Shown here: in pieces, positions 1 through 7,498 of the stretch | How the letters are laid out: each line of letters begins with the position of its first letter | Numbering within the stretch: position 1 is the first letter of the stretch | Source of the DNA: UBA2093 sp049454855 | GTDB lineage: Bacteria > Actinomycetota > Acidimicrobiia > Acidimicrobiales > Ilumatobacteraceae | DNA: 31,550 bases | NCBI GenBank assembly: GCA_049454855.1 | Contig: JBMUAQ010000009.1 | Coordinates: 1-31,550 of the forward strand | Direction of reading: 5' to 3' | Translations under genes and position numbers: made by a program | The notes under the pieces: model-generated | The model's input: only the letters and a program-made list of their open reading frames with translations | Database searches by the model: none | Told to the model about the DNA's origin: nothing

Positions 1-799
1 CCTCGATGTCGACCTTGAGAAAACCGATGCGCGCGATGCCGTGCTCGGCGAGCACGTCGCGGTCCTGCTGGTTGCGCACCGCGTCGTACACGAAGTAGCC
101 GGGCGCCTCGGGCTGGCCCTCCGTCACGGCCGCCACGAAGGACTCCGCGTCGGTGTACTGGAGGGCGTAGTTGCCCGTGCGCTGCTGGCCGATCGTGGAC
201 CAGCGCTCGGTGCTCAGGTTCTTGCCGCACGCGCTGCCGGCCCCGTGCGCGGGGAACACACGGGTGTCGTCGGGCAGGGTGAGCAACTTGTGCTTCAGCG
301 AGGCGAACAGCATGTGACCGAGCTCGTCGGCCGTCTTGCCCACGCTCACCAGCAGGTCGGGCCGGCCGACATCGCCGATGAACAGCGTGTCGCCGGTGAG
401 AACGCCGTAGGGAACCGCGTCGCCCGCGCGCTCGCGCACCACCACGGAGATCGACTCCGGTGTGTGGCCGGGTGTGTGGCGGATCTCGAGCTCCACCTCA
501 CCGAGGGAGATCCGCTCGCCATCGGCCATGAGCCGCGCGGGGAACTGGGGACGTGCCTCGCTGCCGAAACAGATCTCGGCGCCGGTGGCCCGTGCCAGTT
601 CGAGGTGGCCGGACAGGAAGTCGGCGTGGAAGTGGGTCTCGATCACGTGGGTGATGCTGAGTCCGTGGCCGCGTGCGGAGTCGAGGTACTGCTGGATGTC
701 GCGCTGCGGGTCGACAACCACTGCCTTCCCCGTGGTGGTGTCACCGATGAGGTACGAGGCGTGGCTGAGGCACTCGAGGTAGAACTGCTCGAAGATCAT
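1..799 (-). CDS. MBL-fold / rhodanese-type persulfide dioxygenase-like protein, 3' end cut by window edge
   Basis: The visible 266 residues form a metallo-beta-lactamase fold of the ETHE1/persulfide-dioxygenase type followed by the linker seen in MBL-rhodanese fusions. The metal motif THFHAD lies at residues 55-60, GHT at 111-113 (His112), GDTLF at 136-140 (Asp137) and AHGAGS at 184-189 (His185). The ATG at 799 follows a clear AAGGAG ribosome-binding site. Family members of about 450 residues carry rhodanese domains after this point, which would lie beyond position 1. Expected role: cytoplasmic oxidation of glutathione-type or low-molecular-weight persulfide during sulfide detoxification. It is divergent from a CstR-type repressor, and the operators between them suggest induction by reactive sulfur. 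The family call is firm; the exact substrate is inferred. Confidence 0.88.
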   Translation of the reverse strand, partial: MIFEQFYLECLSHASYLIGDTTTGKAVVVDPQRDIQQYLDSARGHGLSITHVIETHFHADFLSGHLELARATGAEICFGSEARPQFPARLMADGERISLGEVELEIRHTPGHTPESISVVVRERAGDAVPYGVLTGDTLFIGDVGRPDLLVSVGKTADELGHMLFASLKHKLLTLPDDTRVFPAHGAGSACGKNLSTERWSTIGQQRTGNYALQYTDAESFVAAVTEGQPEAPGYFVYDAVRNQQDRDVLAEHGIARIGFLKVDIE

Positions 800-820
800 G
801 GTGGGGACTCCTTCGTGGCC

Positions 821-850
821 ATCATACCCCCTGGGGTATGAACCTGTGCA
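821..850 (-). promoter_or_regulatory. Predicted promoter of the MBL gene
   Basis: Read leftward, the sequence holds TGCACA (845-850) as a -35 box and TATGAT (821-826) as a -10 box with an 18-bp spacer. Transcription would start about 15 nt before the ribosome-binding site. The -10 box overlaps operator 1 (824-839), so a bound repressor would block polymerase directly. Confidence 0.55.
824..839. promoter_or_regulatory. CsoR/CstR-type operator 1
   Basis: ATACCCC-CT-GGGGTAT is a perfect 7-bp inverted repeat with a 2-bp spacer. It matches the TACCC/GGGTA half-site pattern known for operators of the CsoR/CstR/RcnR repressor family. It sits 25 bp before the MBL start codon and overlaps that gene's -10 box. 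A CsoR/CstR-type gene lies next door, so autoregulation and joint control of both genes is the natural reading. Confidence 0.8.
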
Positions 851-859
851 AGTGCTGTG

Positions 860-875
860 GTACCCTGGGGGGTAC
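860..875. promoter_or_regulatory. CsoR/CstR-type operator 2
   Basis: GTACCC-TGGG-GGGTAC is a 6-bp inverted repeat with a 4-bp spacer. It has the same 16-bp total length as operator 1, and the two centres are 36 bp apart. It contains a possible -10 hexamer TACCCT (861-866) for the rightward repressor gene, so this copy probably mediates autorepression. Confidence 0.75.
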
Positions 876-907
876 TCGGGGCGCCGCCCCGTCGATCGGA
901 GGACACC

Positions 908-1177
908 GTGGAACTCGAAGCCGACGTCGTGGAGAACCTCACCAAGCGCCTCGCCCGCATCGAGGGCCAGGTGAGGGCAGTGTCCAAGATGATCGAGGAG
1001 GGCCGCGAGTGCCGCGACGTGATCACCCAGATCTCCGCCGCCTCCACCGCGCTCGAGCAGGTCGGCTTCCGTCTGCTGTCCTCGGGGATGCAGCGCTGCC
1101 TTCAGGACCCCAAGCGCGGGGCCAGGGAGGGCTTCACCCTCGACGAGGTGGAGCGCCTCTTCCTGAAGCTCTCCTGA
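908..1177 (+). CDS. cstR: CsoR-family repressor, CstR-like persulfide sensor
   Basis: This is an 89-residue all-helical regulator of the CsoR/CstR/RcnR family, with the typical N-terminal NLTKRLARIEGQVRAV helix (residues 10-25). Two cysteines, C35 and C64, are 29 residues apart, the same spacing as the sulfur-sensing pair of Staphylococcus CstR. In copper-sensing CsoR a histidine lies four residues before the second cysteine; here that residue is Gly60, so copper binding looks unlikely. The GTG at 908 was chosen because GGAGGAC precedes it and the family homology begins here; an upstream in-frame start at 857 would run through operator 2. Partner genes and operators support persulfide-responsive control of the divergent MBL gene. 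Confidence 0.82.
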   Translation: MELEADVVENLTKRLARIEGQVRAVSKMIEEGRECRDVITQISAASTALEQVGFRLLSSGMQRCLQDPKRGAREGFTLDEVERLFLKLS

Positions 1178-1183
1178 GCCCCG

Positions 1184-1189
1184 TACGCT
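1184..1189 (+). promoter_or_regulatory. -10 element, leaderless promoter of moaC
   Basis: TACGCT ends 7 nt before the GTG start of moaC and no Shine-Dalgarno is present. Transcription would begin at or within a base or two of the start codon. Confidence 0.5.
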
Positions 1190-1196
1190 CGGGGCC

Positions 1197-1673
1197 GTGA
1201 GCGAGCCCACCTTCACCCACCTCGACGGATCGGGCCGCGCCCGCATGGTCGACGTGGGCGACAAGCCCGTCACCCGCCGACGCGCCGTGGCCCGCGCCCG
1301 GGTGAACACCACAGCCGAGGTGGCCGCCGCGATCTCGTCGGGTTCGGTGGGAAAGGGCGACGTTCTCGCGGTTGCCCGGGTGGCGGGCATCCAGGCCGCC
1401 AAGCGCACCAGCGAACTGATCCCGCTGTGTCATCCGTTGCCGGTCTCGTCGGTCACCGTGGATGTGCAGGTGAACGGTGCGGGCATCGACATCGAGGCCG
1501 CGGTCGAGACAGTGGGCCAGACAGGCGTCGAGATGGAGGCACTCACCGCCGCCAGCGTGGCTGCACTCACCGTGTACGACATGTGCAAGAGCGCCGACCG
1601 CGGGATGTCCATCACCGATGTGGCCCTGTGGGAGAAATCAGGGGGCCGCTCGGGGGAGTACCGGCGGGCCTGA
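1197..1673 (+). CDS. moaC: Cyclic pyranopterin monophosphate synthase MoaC
   Basis: This 158-residue protein has the usual MoaC length. It carries the family signatures SELIPLCHPLP (residues 72-82), the segment GVEMEALTA (110-118), and YDMCKSADRGM (127-137) with the conserved Asp128 and Lys131. MoaC converts the MoaA product to cyclic pyranopterin monophosphate, the second part of step one of molybdenum cofactor synthesis in the cytoplasm. The GTG at 1197 is used because a -10 hexamer lies just upstream and the family N-terminus fits. It supplies cofactor for the molybdenum hydroxylase genes at the other end of the window. The gene following it is a membrane protein that in other actinobacteria also sits with Moco-type genes. 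Confidence 0.95.
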   Translation: MSEPTFTHLDGSGRARMVDVGDKPVTRRRAVARARVNTTAEVAAAISSGSVGKGDVLAVARVAGIQAAKRTSELIPLCHPLPVSSVTVDVQVNGAGIDIEAAVETVGQTGVEMEALTAASVAALTVYDMCKSADRGMSITDVALWEKSGGRSGEYRRA

Positions 1674-1818
1674 GGCAGCGGCCGGGGCCCGTGTCAAGGG
1701 GGCAACGTCCGTCACACCGGGGCCGAGAAACCCTGTCAACAGCCGGGAATGGGCGAGAACAGGCCGAGAAAACGGCATTGGGAACCCGATAACGGGGTGT
1801 CCGCCCCGGAACCATCGT

Positions 1819-1824
1819 TAGGCT
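1819..1824 (+). promoter_or_regulatory. -10 element before the SepX/GLPR-like gene
   Basis: TAGGCT ends 12 nt before the ATG at 1837, so the transcript would have a leader of only about 5 nt. The 163-bp gap after moaC otherwise shows no convincing hairpin or ribosome-binding site. Confidence 0.4.
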
Positions 1825-1836
1825 CATCCCCGAGTT

Positions 1837-2430
1837 ATGGGAACCATGATTCTGCTTGTCGTGGGCGCTGCCTGGATGGCCGTCCTTCTCCCGCCGCTGA
1901 TGCGTTCGCGCTTCGACGGCGGGCATCTGTCGTCCGTGTCGGACTTCCGTCGTCAGCTCCACACCCTCCAGCGCACCCAGGCACCCCGTGCCCAGGCCCC
2001 GATGCGCTCCATGGCTCGCCCGCTCGCCCCGTCTCCCCGGCCCGCCGCGAGGGCCCAGTACCGAGGTGCACCCGCCCGTCCGCAGGTCGAGCGCCGTCCG
2101 CATCTCGTGGCCGTGGAGAACCTGCCGGCCTCCGAGCCCCGCCACCGCCGCAGCCACCACACCGGCTCGCTCCCGCGCCACCATGTGGCCGCCGAGCAGA
2201 TGTACCTCAGCCCACGCGAGATCGTGCGCCGTCGCCGCACCAACGTGCTGTTCGGGCTCGTGGCACTGAACGGACTCAGTCTCTTCCTCGCGTTCACCAC
2301 CGGCAGCACCGCCATGGTCTACGTGTTCGCCGTGGCCGCCGTGGCCCTGGTGGGGTACTGCTACACCCTCGTGCAGATCCGCAACCAGGAGTACCTGCGC
2401 CGCTACTACGGCACCCACCGCGCCGCCTGA
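1837..2430 (+). CDS. Small membrane protein with SepX/GLPR-like architecture
   Basis: The 197-residue protein has an N-terminal membrane helix (about residues 4-21) ending in LLPPLMRSR. A hydrophilic, Arg/Pro-rich linker follows (about 25-130), then RRRR and two closely spaced helices (135-153 and 157-178), and a short basic tail. This layout and the opening segment resemble actinobacterial SepX/GLPR (Rv0996-type) membrane proteins, which act in cell division or polar growth and are encoded near moeA, moaC, mog and rimJ. Position next to moaC fits. The known proteins are longer, so the link rests on architecture and neighbourhood, not on a shared motif. If wrong, it is simply an uncharacterised membrane protein. 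Confidence 0.75.
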   Translation: MGTMILLVVGAAWMAVLLPPLMRSRFDGGHLSSVSDFRRQLHTLQRTQAPRAQAPMRSMARPLAPSPRPAARAQYRGAPARPQVERRPHLVAVENLPASEPRHRRSHHTGSLPRHHVAAEQMYLSPREIVRRRRTNVLFGLVALNGLSLFLAFTTGSTAMVYVFAVAAVALVGYCYTLVQIRNQEYLRRYYGTHRAA

Positions 2431-2495
2431 ACCGCAACACCCGCTGCGGGACGGTTCATTCCTGCGGGGATGCGAACGACCGCACCGGCCGCCCG

Positions 2496-2501
2496 TAGAC
2501 T
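2496..2501 (+). promoter_or_regulatory. Possible -10 element for tRNA-Ala
   Basis: TAGACT lies 21 bp before the mature tRNA 5' end. No convincing -35 box is seen, which is common in this GC range, so this is only a candidate. Confidence 0.3.
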
Positions 2502-2522
2502 TTCGCCTCCATACCCGTTCAC

Positions 2523-2598
2523 GGGGCTGTAGCTCAGTTGGCAGAGCGCTTCGTTCGCAATGAAGAGGTCAGGGGTTCAATTCCCCTCAGCTCCACCA
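2523..2598 (+). tRNA. tRNA-Ala(CGC)
   Basis: A full cloverleaf of 73 nt plus an encoded CCA can be folded by eye. The acceptor GGGGCTG pairs with CAGCTCC and includes the G3-U70 wobble that identifies alanine tRNAs. The D stem is GCTC/GAGC. The anticodon stem CTTCG/TGAAG closes the loop TTCGCAA, giving anticodon CGC, which reads the GCG codon. The T arm is AGGGG-TTCAATT-CCCCT. The discriminator A is at 2595 and CCA at 2596-2598. It lies 28 bp before the acyl-CoA ligase gene. Confidence 0.97.
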
Positions 2599-2626
2599 CA
2601 ACCCCAACGACCCCCTGGAGAGCCTC

Positions 2627-4339
2627 ATGCCGTTGTCGTGGATCGACGCCCAGAAAGCAGTGTTCGACCCGGAGTCCGGCACCCCGTTCGAGCTCACCGA
2701 GACCGAGGTGCGCGGCGTGCGCATGGAGGTCTTCAAGAACGCACCGCCGAACCTGGCCCTCGCGCTGCAGAACGCACGCAACCACGGTGACGCCACGTTC
2801 CTGATCTACGAGGGCGAGCGCTACACGTTCGCCCGCCTCATGGACGAGGTGGACGGGCTCTGCCACGTGCTGGTGAACGAGTACGGCGTGAAGAAGGGCG
2901 ACCGCGTTGCCGTCGCCATGCGCAACTACCCCGAGTGGATCATCTCGTTCGCTGCGATCATCTCGATCGGCGCCATCAACGTGTCCTTCAACGCGTGGTG
3001 GACCGAGGACGAGATGGACTTCGCCCTGAAGGACAGCGGCGCGAAGGTGCTGGTCGGTGACCAGCAGCGCATCGACACCGCGCACCACTCGTGCCGCGAG
3101 CTGGGCGTCCGCATGCTGGTGGCCCGTCCCGAGCGCGAGACCGGCCCCGATGTCGACGAGTGGTCGAAGGTGGTGAAGAGCGGTCTCGGCCCGATCGTGG
3201 CCGACATCGCCCCCGACGACGACTGCACCATCCTCTACACCTCCGGCACCACCGGCCGGCCGAAGGGTGCGGTGTCCACCCACCGCGCGGTGGTGAACTC
3301 GCTGATGGCGTTCTCGGCGCGCAACCAGGTGCTTGCACTCGCGAGCGACCCCGACGAGAAGATGCTGTCGGAGAGCAAGTGGCCGACGTCGTTCATCCTC
3401 ATCGTGCCGCTGTTCCACGTGACCGGGTGCGTGCCGGTGATGCTGTCGTGCTTCGTGGCGGGCCTGAAGCTCGTCATCATGTACAAGTGGGACGCCGGCA
3501 AGGCACTCCCCATCATCGAGCAGGAGCGCATCACCAACTTCGTGGGCGTGCCCACCCAGAGCTGGGACCTCGTGAACCACCCCGAGTTCGAGAAGTTCGA
3601 CACCTCGTCGCTGAAGGCGGTGGGCGGCGGCGGTGCGCCGGCACCCGCGACGCTGGTCGACAAGGTGGCAAAGAGCATCAAGGGCGGCGGGCCGCAGCTG
3701 GGCTACGGCATGACCGAGACCAACGCGTTCGGCCCCGGCAACATCGGCAAGTTCTACACCGAGCGCCCCACGTCCACCGGACGTGCGAACCGCCCGATGG
3801 AACTGGCCGTGTGGGACCCCGTGACGAAGAAGCCGCTCGGCCCCAACGAGTACGGCGAGATCATGATGTTCGGCCCGATGCTGATCCGCGGTTACTGGAA
3901 CCGGCCCGACGCCACCGCCGAGACCATCGAGAACGGCTGGCTGCACACCGGTGACGGCGGCTACATCGACGAGGACGGCTTCCTCTTCATCAAGGACCGC
4001 ATCAAGGACATGATCCTGCGCGGCGGCGAGAACGTGTTCTGCACCGAAGTCGAGGGCTCCATCTACGAGCACCCCGCGGTGCACGAGGCCGCCGTGTTCG
4101 GCGTGCCCCACGAGCGCCTGGGGGAGGAGGTCGCCGTGGCGATCAAGCCGAACGACGGGGTTCCCTTCACAGCGGAGGACCTCTGGAAGTTCCTGGACGG
4201 GAAGATCTCCTCGTTCAAGGTGCCGAACCACGTGATCATCATCAACGAGCCGCTGCCGCGCAACGCGGCCGGCAAGTTCCTGAAGACCGCACTGCGCGAC
4301 GGTGTCGCGAACGGCACCCTGAAGCCCACCAGCCGCTGA
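2627..4339 (+). CDS. Acyl-CoA ligase (class I adenylate-forming enzyme)
   Basis: The 570-residue protein activates a carboxylic acid with ATP and couples it to CoA in the cytoplasm. The P-loop-like A3 motif YTSGTTGRPKG is at residues 204-214. Next come YGMTETN, the A7-type GWLHTGD with the Asp that binds ribose, the hinge region DRIKDMILRGGENV, and the catalytic lysine in RNAAGKFLK near residue 550. Length is normal for FadD-type ligases. The start at 2627 follows GGAGAG. The substrate cannot be told from sequence; medium or long fatty acids or an aromatic acid are possible. Two crotonase genes about 10 kb away could act on similar CoA esters, but they are not in the same transcription unit. 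Confidence 0.9.
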   Translation: MPLSWIDAQKAVFDPESGTPFELTETEVRGVRMEVFKNAPPNLALALQNARNHGDATFLIYEGERYTFARLMDEVDGLCHVLVNEYGVKKGDRVAVAMRNYPEWIISFAAIISIGAINVSFNAWWTEDEMDFALKDSGAKVLVGDQQRIDTAHHSCRELGVRMLVARPERETGPDVDEWSKVVKSGLGPIVADIAPDDDCTILYTSGTTGRPKGAVSTHRAVVNSLMAFSARNQVLALASDPDEKMLSESKWPTSFILIVPLFHVTGCVPVMLSCFVAGLKLVIMYKWDAGKALPIIEQERITNFVGVPTQSWDLVNHPEFEKFDTSSLKAVGGGGAPAPATLVDKVAKSIKGGGPQLGYGMTETNAFGPGNIGKFYTERPTSTGRANRPMELAVWDPVTKKPLGPNEYGEIMMFGPMLIRGYWNRPDATAETIENGWLHTGDGGYIDEDGFLFIKDRIKDMILRGGENVFCTEVEGSIYEHPAVHEAAVFGVPHERLGEEVAVAIKPNDGVPFTAEDLWKFLDGKISSFKVPNHVIIINEPLPRNAAGKFLKTALRDGVANGTLKPTSR

Positions 4340-4362
4340 CGGCCGGTCAGGGCGTCAGCAGG

Positions 4363-7300
4363 TCAGAGGGTCACGCGGCCCGACAGCACCGCCACGGCCA
4401 GCAGCCACACTGCGAGCCCGGCGGCATTCTTCAGCCGGCTGTCGCGCCACTCGCCACCCTCGCGACCGACGAGGTCGACGAGACCGACGAGCACCCCGGG
4501 CAGCAGCATGAACACGGCGACGGAGCGCGGGTCGGCGGCCTCGTCGGCAAGCGACAGCACGAACCGGCCGAACCATGCGGTCACGAACATCATCACCACG
4601 AAGCGCAGCAGACCGCGCGGGAACCATCGGTGCACGGTCTCGAGGTTCGGCACCCTGTGCTCGGCCAGCTGCAGGAGCGGGACGAGAGACACGAGTGCGA
4701 TGGTGAGCCACGTGCGCCAGCCGAGCCCGAAGAACGGTGCGGCAGCGAGCAGGTACAGCACGGCGCCCGTCGCGACCGTTGCGAACCTGGCGGTGGCGGT
4801 GGGTTCGTGGGCAACCGGCACCCTCACAGCCTGCGACCGCTGGGGGAACCAGGCAACCACGGCGTCCTCCCCGAGGAGGCGCAGCCACGCGCCGACGAGG
4901 ACCGTGACGAAGAGGCTGCCCGTGTCGCTGCTGTCCACCATCTCGAGTCCGGACAGGCCGTTCAGTGCGGCGTAGGCGGAGGACGCGATGAAAGCGAGCA
5001 GAACGGGCATGACCAGGTAGTCGCCCAGACGGTCGGCGAGTGCCGAACGCTCGCGTGACCACGGCCTGCTGAACGGGCGGATGTTGCTGCCGATCGACGG
5101 CAGGGCCACGAGCACCACGCCGAGACCGAGGAGCGTGCGCACGTCGAACACACCGGTGACGTTGCCCGTGACGAGCGCAACCGCGGCGAAACCGAACCAA
5201 CCTGCCGCACCGGTCATCGCGTCGAGCATGGAGAGGAGAACGAGCATCGTGATCGCCGCGCCGTCAGGTGCGGTGACAACCCCGGGCAGACCGGCGGCCG
5301 ACAGCGCGCCGACCAGCAGCCCCACGATCCACAGAAGAGGGGAGACCACACCGGTCGATGCCCTCAGCCAGTGGCCGTCCTGGAGGATTCTCGTGCCGAG
5401 GATCGAACGAGACGCGGCCACGGGCACCGCGCGGCGGAGGAACCTGTCCACCGGCGCGTACCCGGGCAGCTGCCACAGCCCGCGCCTGTCGCCGCGCCCG
5501 ACGCGGTCGTCGTCGAGTTCGTCGAGGAGATTCGCCTCGGTTCCCTCGAACTCGTCGGGCTCCTCCATCTCCTCGGGCTCGTCCTCCCTGCGTCCCTCGG
5601 GGATGCGGCCCGCGTTGTTTCCCGGGCCACCTCCCGCTGGTGGCGACTGTGATCCCGTGCCTGCGACCGTTCCCGTGCTCACCAGCCCACCGGTCACCTG
5701 TGTGGCTGCGATGCCGGCAAGGCTCGTGGCCACCACAACCGTGGCGGCGATCGCCGCCGTGCGCGACACGTGGCGCTCGGTGTCGTACACGGGAAGTTGT
5801 GCCTCGACCGACCGCTCCACGCTGGCGAGGTCAACCGTCGTTCCGACGATCTCGGCTGCCTCCACCACGGCAGCGGTGATGCCCGCATCGTTCACGGAGA
5901 ACGCAGTCACCGAGGAGACGGGAGTGCCGTCGAGGCTGACGGCCTCGAATGTGAGCGTGTGGGTGCCCGCAGCGATCTCGTCAGGCAACGTGAGCGAGAA
6001 CTCGGATCTGCCGTCGGTGCCCGCGGTGAACTCGGCAAGCACGACAGGGTCCGAGCGGAGCACCGCACGGATGGTGCTCCCGGGGGTGAGACCCCGAGCG
6101 GAGCCGTTCACGGTGGCACCGGGTGCCGGCGCACCGGCGACCACCCCGAAGTCGATGTCGAAGAACTGGGCAGGTTCCTGCACAGAGCTGAAGAACACGG
6201 GCTCACCGGGTACCACCTCGGGCACCGTGGTGGCCGAGACCGCGTTGCGGACGTCGGTCGGTGTTCCGGTGGGCAGGGTGGTGGCCGACGGCAGGAGCGT
6301 CGCACCGGGCACAGTTCCCGTGACGGCGGTGGTGGTGGTGCCCACGAGGCCGGTGACAGGGGAGACCGTTGTGCCCGCGAGTGTCGTGGGGGTCCTCAGC
6401 GTTGTCCTCGGCAGGGTGGTGGCGACCGGGGTGATGACGCCTGCAACCGTCGTGGTGGTGCCGCTCAAGGCGAGCCTCGGGTTGGTTGTGGTAGTTGCGG
6501 CGGCTGTTGTGGTGGGAGCCGCGGCGGCGGTGACGACCATCACGACCACTCCGCTGCCGCCTTCACCGCCGTTGGAGGACGTCGCGGCGCCTCCGGCAAG
6601 TGCGCCGCTGCACCCCGCGCCGCCGCCGCCTCCGCTGCCGGTGTTCGGCATCGCTGCCGACCCGTCGCTGGAGAACGTGCCGCCTGGGCGCTTGCCTGCT
6701 CCCGCGCCTCCGCCCGTCGCACCGCCCGACGGGGGGTCGATGTTGATCGGGAGAACGGGGAGAACAGCACAGATCCCGCCGCCACCCCCGCCGCCGAAGG
6801 TGTCCGATGTGACGGGCCAGGTGAAACCATTCTCACCGGCCAGTCCCTGTGTCACCGGGGAGCTCGGCGTACCGCCACGACCCGTGGGGGCCTGTGTCCC
6901 CCCGGTGCCACCTGAACCTGTCGCCGCACGGTCGGCCGGTCCCGCCGTGTTGGGCACTCCTCCTGCGCCACCCACGGAACGGAGAATGTCGGTGGCTACG
7001 GCGCCGTTCACTGACACCGCGATGCTCGACTGACCGCCGAACCCGGGCAGTACACCGGGGCCAATCCCCGTGCCCGTGCCCTTGGTGCCACCGATGCCCA
7101 CCCTCACGACGAACGCACCGTTGGCGGGAACTGTGTAACGGGAGGTCTGACGGAGCTCGCCACCGCCACCGCCACCGCCACCGTTCGCTGCACCACCACC
7201 GCCCCCGCCGACTGCAATCATCGAGACGGTTGCACCGACGAGGCTTGCGGGTGGGGTGAAGGAGCACTCAGTCATCGACGTGAACGTGTAGACGGCGAGT

Positions 7301-7440
7301 CCGACGGAGTTGGTCGTCTCGGCAGGGTTGCAGGGTGCAGGCAGTGCAGCGGTTCGCTCGGCCTGCACAGCCGCCAGCGGTGCGGACATGAACACGCCCG
7401 CGCCTGCCACAACGACAGCCCGCATCACCCCCCGGCGCAT
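4363..7440 (-). CDS. Large surface protein: Gly-rich ectodomain, Thr-rich stalk, Ig-like domain, polytopic membrane module (paralog A)
   Basis: The 1,025-residue protein starts with a signal peptide (about 1-27). Residues 45-305 form a glycine-rich domain with runs of Gly and a few cysteines, of the kind seen in bacterial beta-rich surface proteins. Residues 308-410 are a Thr/Pro/Val stalk. Residues 436-516 look like an Ig-like domain. After LPVYDT (549-554) come a first membrane helix (about 561-582), an acidic linker (616-645), the motif EANLLD (635-640) and about ten further helices (698-1020). From about residue 540 onward it is clearly homologous to the gene upstream (7499-10531), sharing FDxRTLLG, ALPSIGSxIRPF, AALNGLSGL and REGGEW. 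No known transporter or enzyme signature is recognised. It has its own -10 box. Confidence 0.85.
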   Translation of the reverse strand: MRRGVMRAVVVAGAGVFMSAPLAAVQAERTAALPAPCNPAETTNSVGLAVYTFTSMTECSFTPPASLVGATVSMIAVGGGGGGAANGGGGGGGGELRQTSRYTVPANGAFVVRVGIGGTKGTGTGIGPGVLPGFGGQSSIAVSVNGAVATDILRSVGGAGGVPNTAGPADRAATGSGGTGGTQAPTGRGGTPSSPVTQGLAGENGFTWPVTSDTFGGGGGGGICAVLPVLPINIDPPSGGATGGGAGAGKRPGGTFSSDGSAAMPNTGSGGGGGAGCSGALAGGAATSSNGGEGGSGVVVMVVTAAAAPTTTAAATTTTNPRLALSGTTTTVAGVITPVATTLPRTTLRTPTTLAGTTVSPVTGLVGTTTTAVTGTVPGATLLPSATTLPTGTPTDVRNAVSATTVPEVVPGEPVFFSSVQEPAQFFDIDFGVVAGAPAPGATVNGSARGLTPGSTIRAVLRSDPVVLAEFTAGTDGRSEFSLTLPDEIAAGTHTLTFEAVSLDGTPVSSVTAFSVNDAGITAAVVEAAEIVGTTVDLASVERSVEAQLPVYDTERHVSRTAAIAATVVVATSLAGIAATQVTGGLVSTGTVAGTGSQSPPAGGGPGNNAGRIPEGRREDEPEEMEEPDEFEGTEANLLDELDDDRVGRGDRRGLWQLPGYAPVDRFLRRAVPVAASRSILGTRILQDGHWLRASTGVVSPLLWIVGLLVGALSAAGLPGVVTAPDGAAITMLVLLSMLDAMTGAAGWFGFAAVALVTGNVTGVFDVRTLLGLGVVLVALPSIGSNIRPFSRPWSRERSALADRLGDYLVMPVLLAFIASSAYAALNGLSGLEMVDSSDTGSLFVTVLVGAWLRLLGEDAVVAWFPQRSQAVRVPVAHEPTATARFATVATGAVLYLLAAAPFFGLGWRTWLTIALVSLVPLLQLAEHRVPNLETVHRWFPRGLLRFVVMMFVTAWFGRFVLSLADEAADPRSVAVFMLLPGVLVGLVDLVGREGGEWRDSRLKNAAGLAVWLLAVAVLSGRVTL

Positions 7441-7446
7441 GGCGTG

Positions 7447-7452
7447 ACAGTA
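7447..7452 (-). promoter_or_regulatory. -10 element, leaderless promoter of paralog A
   Basis: Read leftward, TACTGT ends 6 nt before the ATG at 7440 and no ribosome-binding site is present. Paralog A can therefore be transcribed apart from paralog B although both point the same way. Confidence 0.5.
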
Positions 7453-7477
7453 GTGCCCGCGGTTGCACGTCCCGAAT

Positions 7478-7495
7478 GGCCCGCGGGAGCGGGCC
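7478..7495 (-). terminator. Hairpin after paralog B, terminator-like
   Basis: GGCCCGC-GGGA-GCGGGCC is a perfect 7-bp all-GC stem with a 4-nt loop, placed just after the stop codon of the gene at 7499-10531. No U-run follows on the minus strand, so it may act as a weak terminator or an RNA 3'-end stabiliser. Confidence 0.5.
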
Positions 7496-7498
7496 GTT

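Noticed and set aside
41..841. Open rightward frame opposite the MBL gene
   Set aside because: It is an antisense shadow. The leftward frame carries the full MBL metal motifs and a ribosome-binding site.
908..1177. Copper-sensing CsoR
   Set aside because: The His that completes the Cu(I) site is Gly60, and the partner gene encodes a persulfide-type enzyme, not a copper exporter.
2431..2522. Small CCCGC-T-GCGGG hairpin after the SepX-like gene
   Set aside because: Only a 5-bp stem with a 1-nt loop and no U-run; too weak to call a terminator in a GC-rich genome.
2523..2598. tRNA-Ala as an integration (att) site
   Set aside because: No integrase, no repeated tRNA 3' end and no foreign-looking genes follow.
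5081..7033. 650-codon open frame antisense to paralog A
   Set aside because: Pro/Thr/Ala-rich translation without domains; it arises from the GC-rich Gly and Thr codons of the real gene on the other strand.
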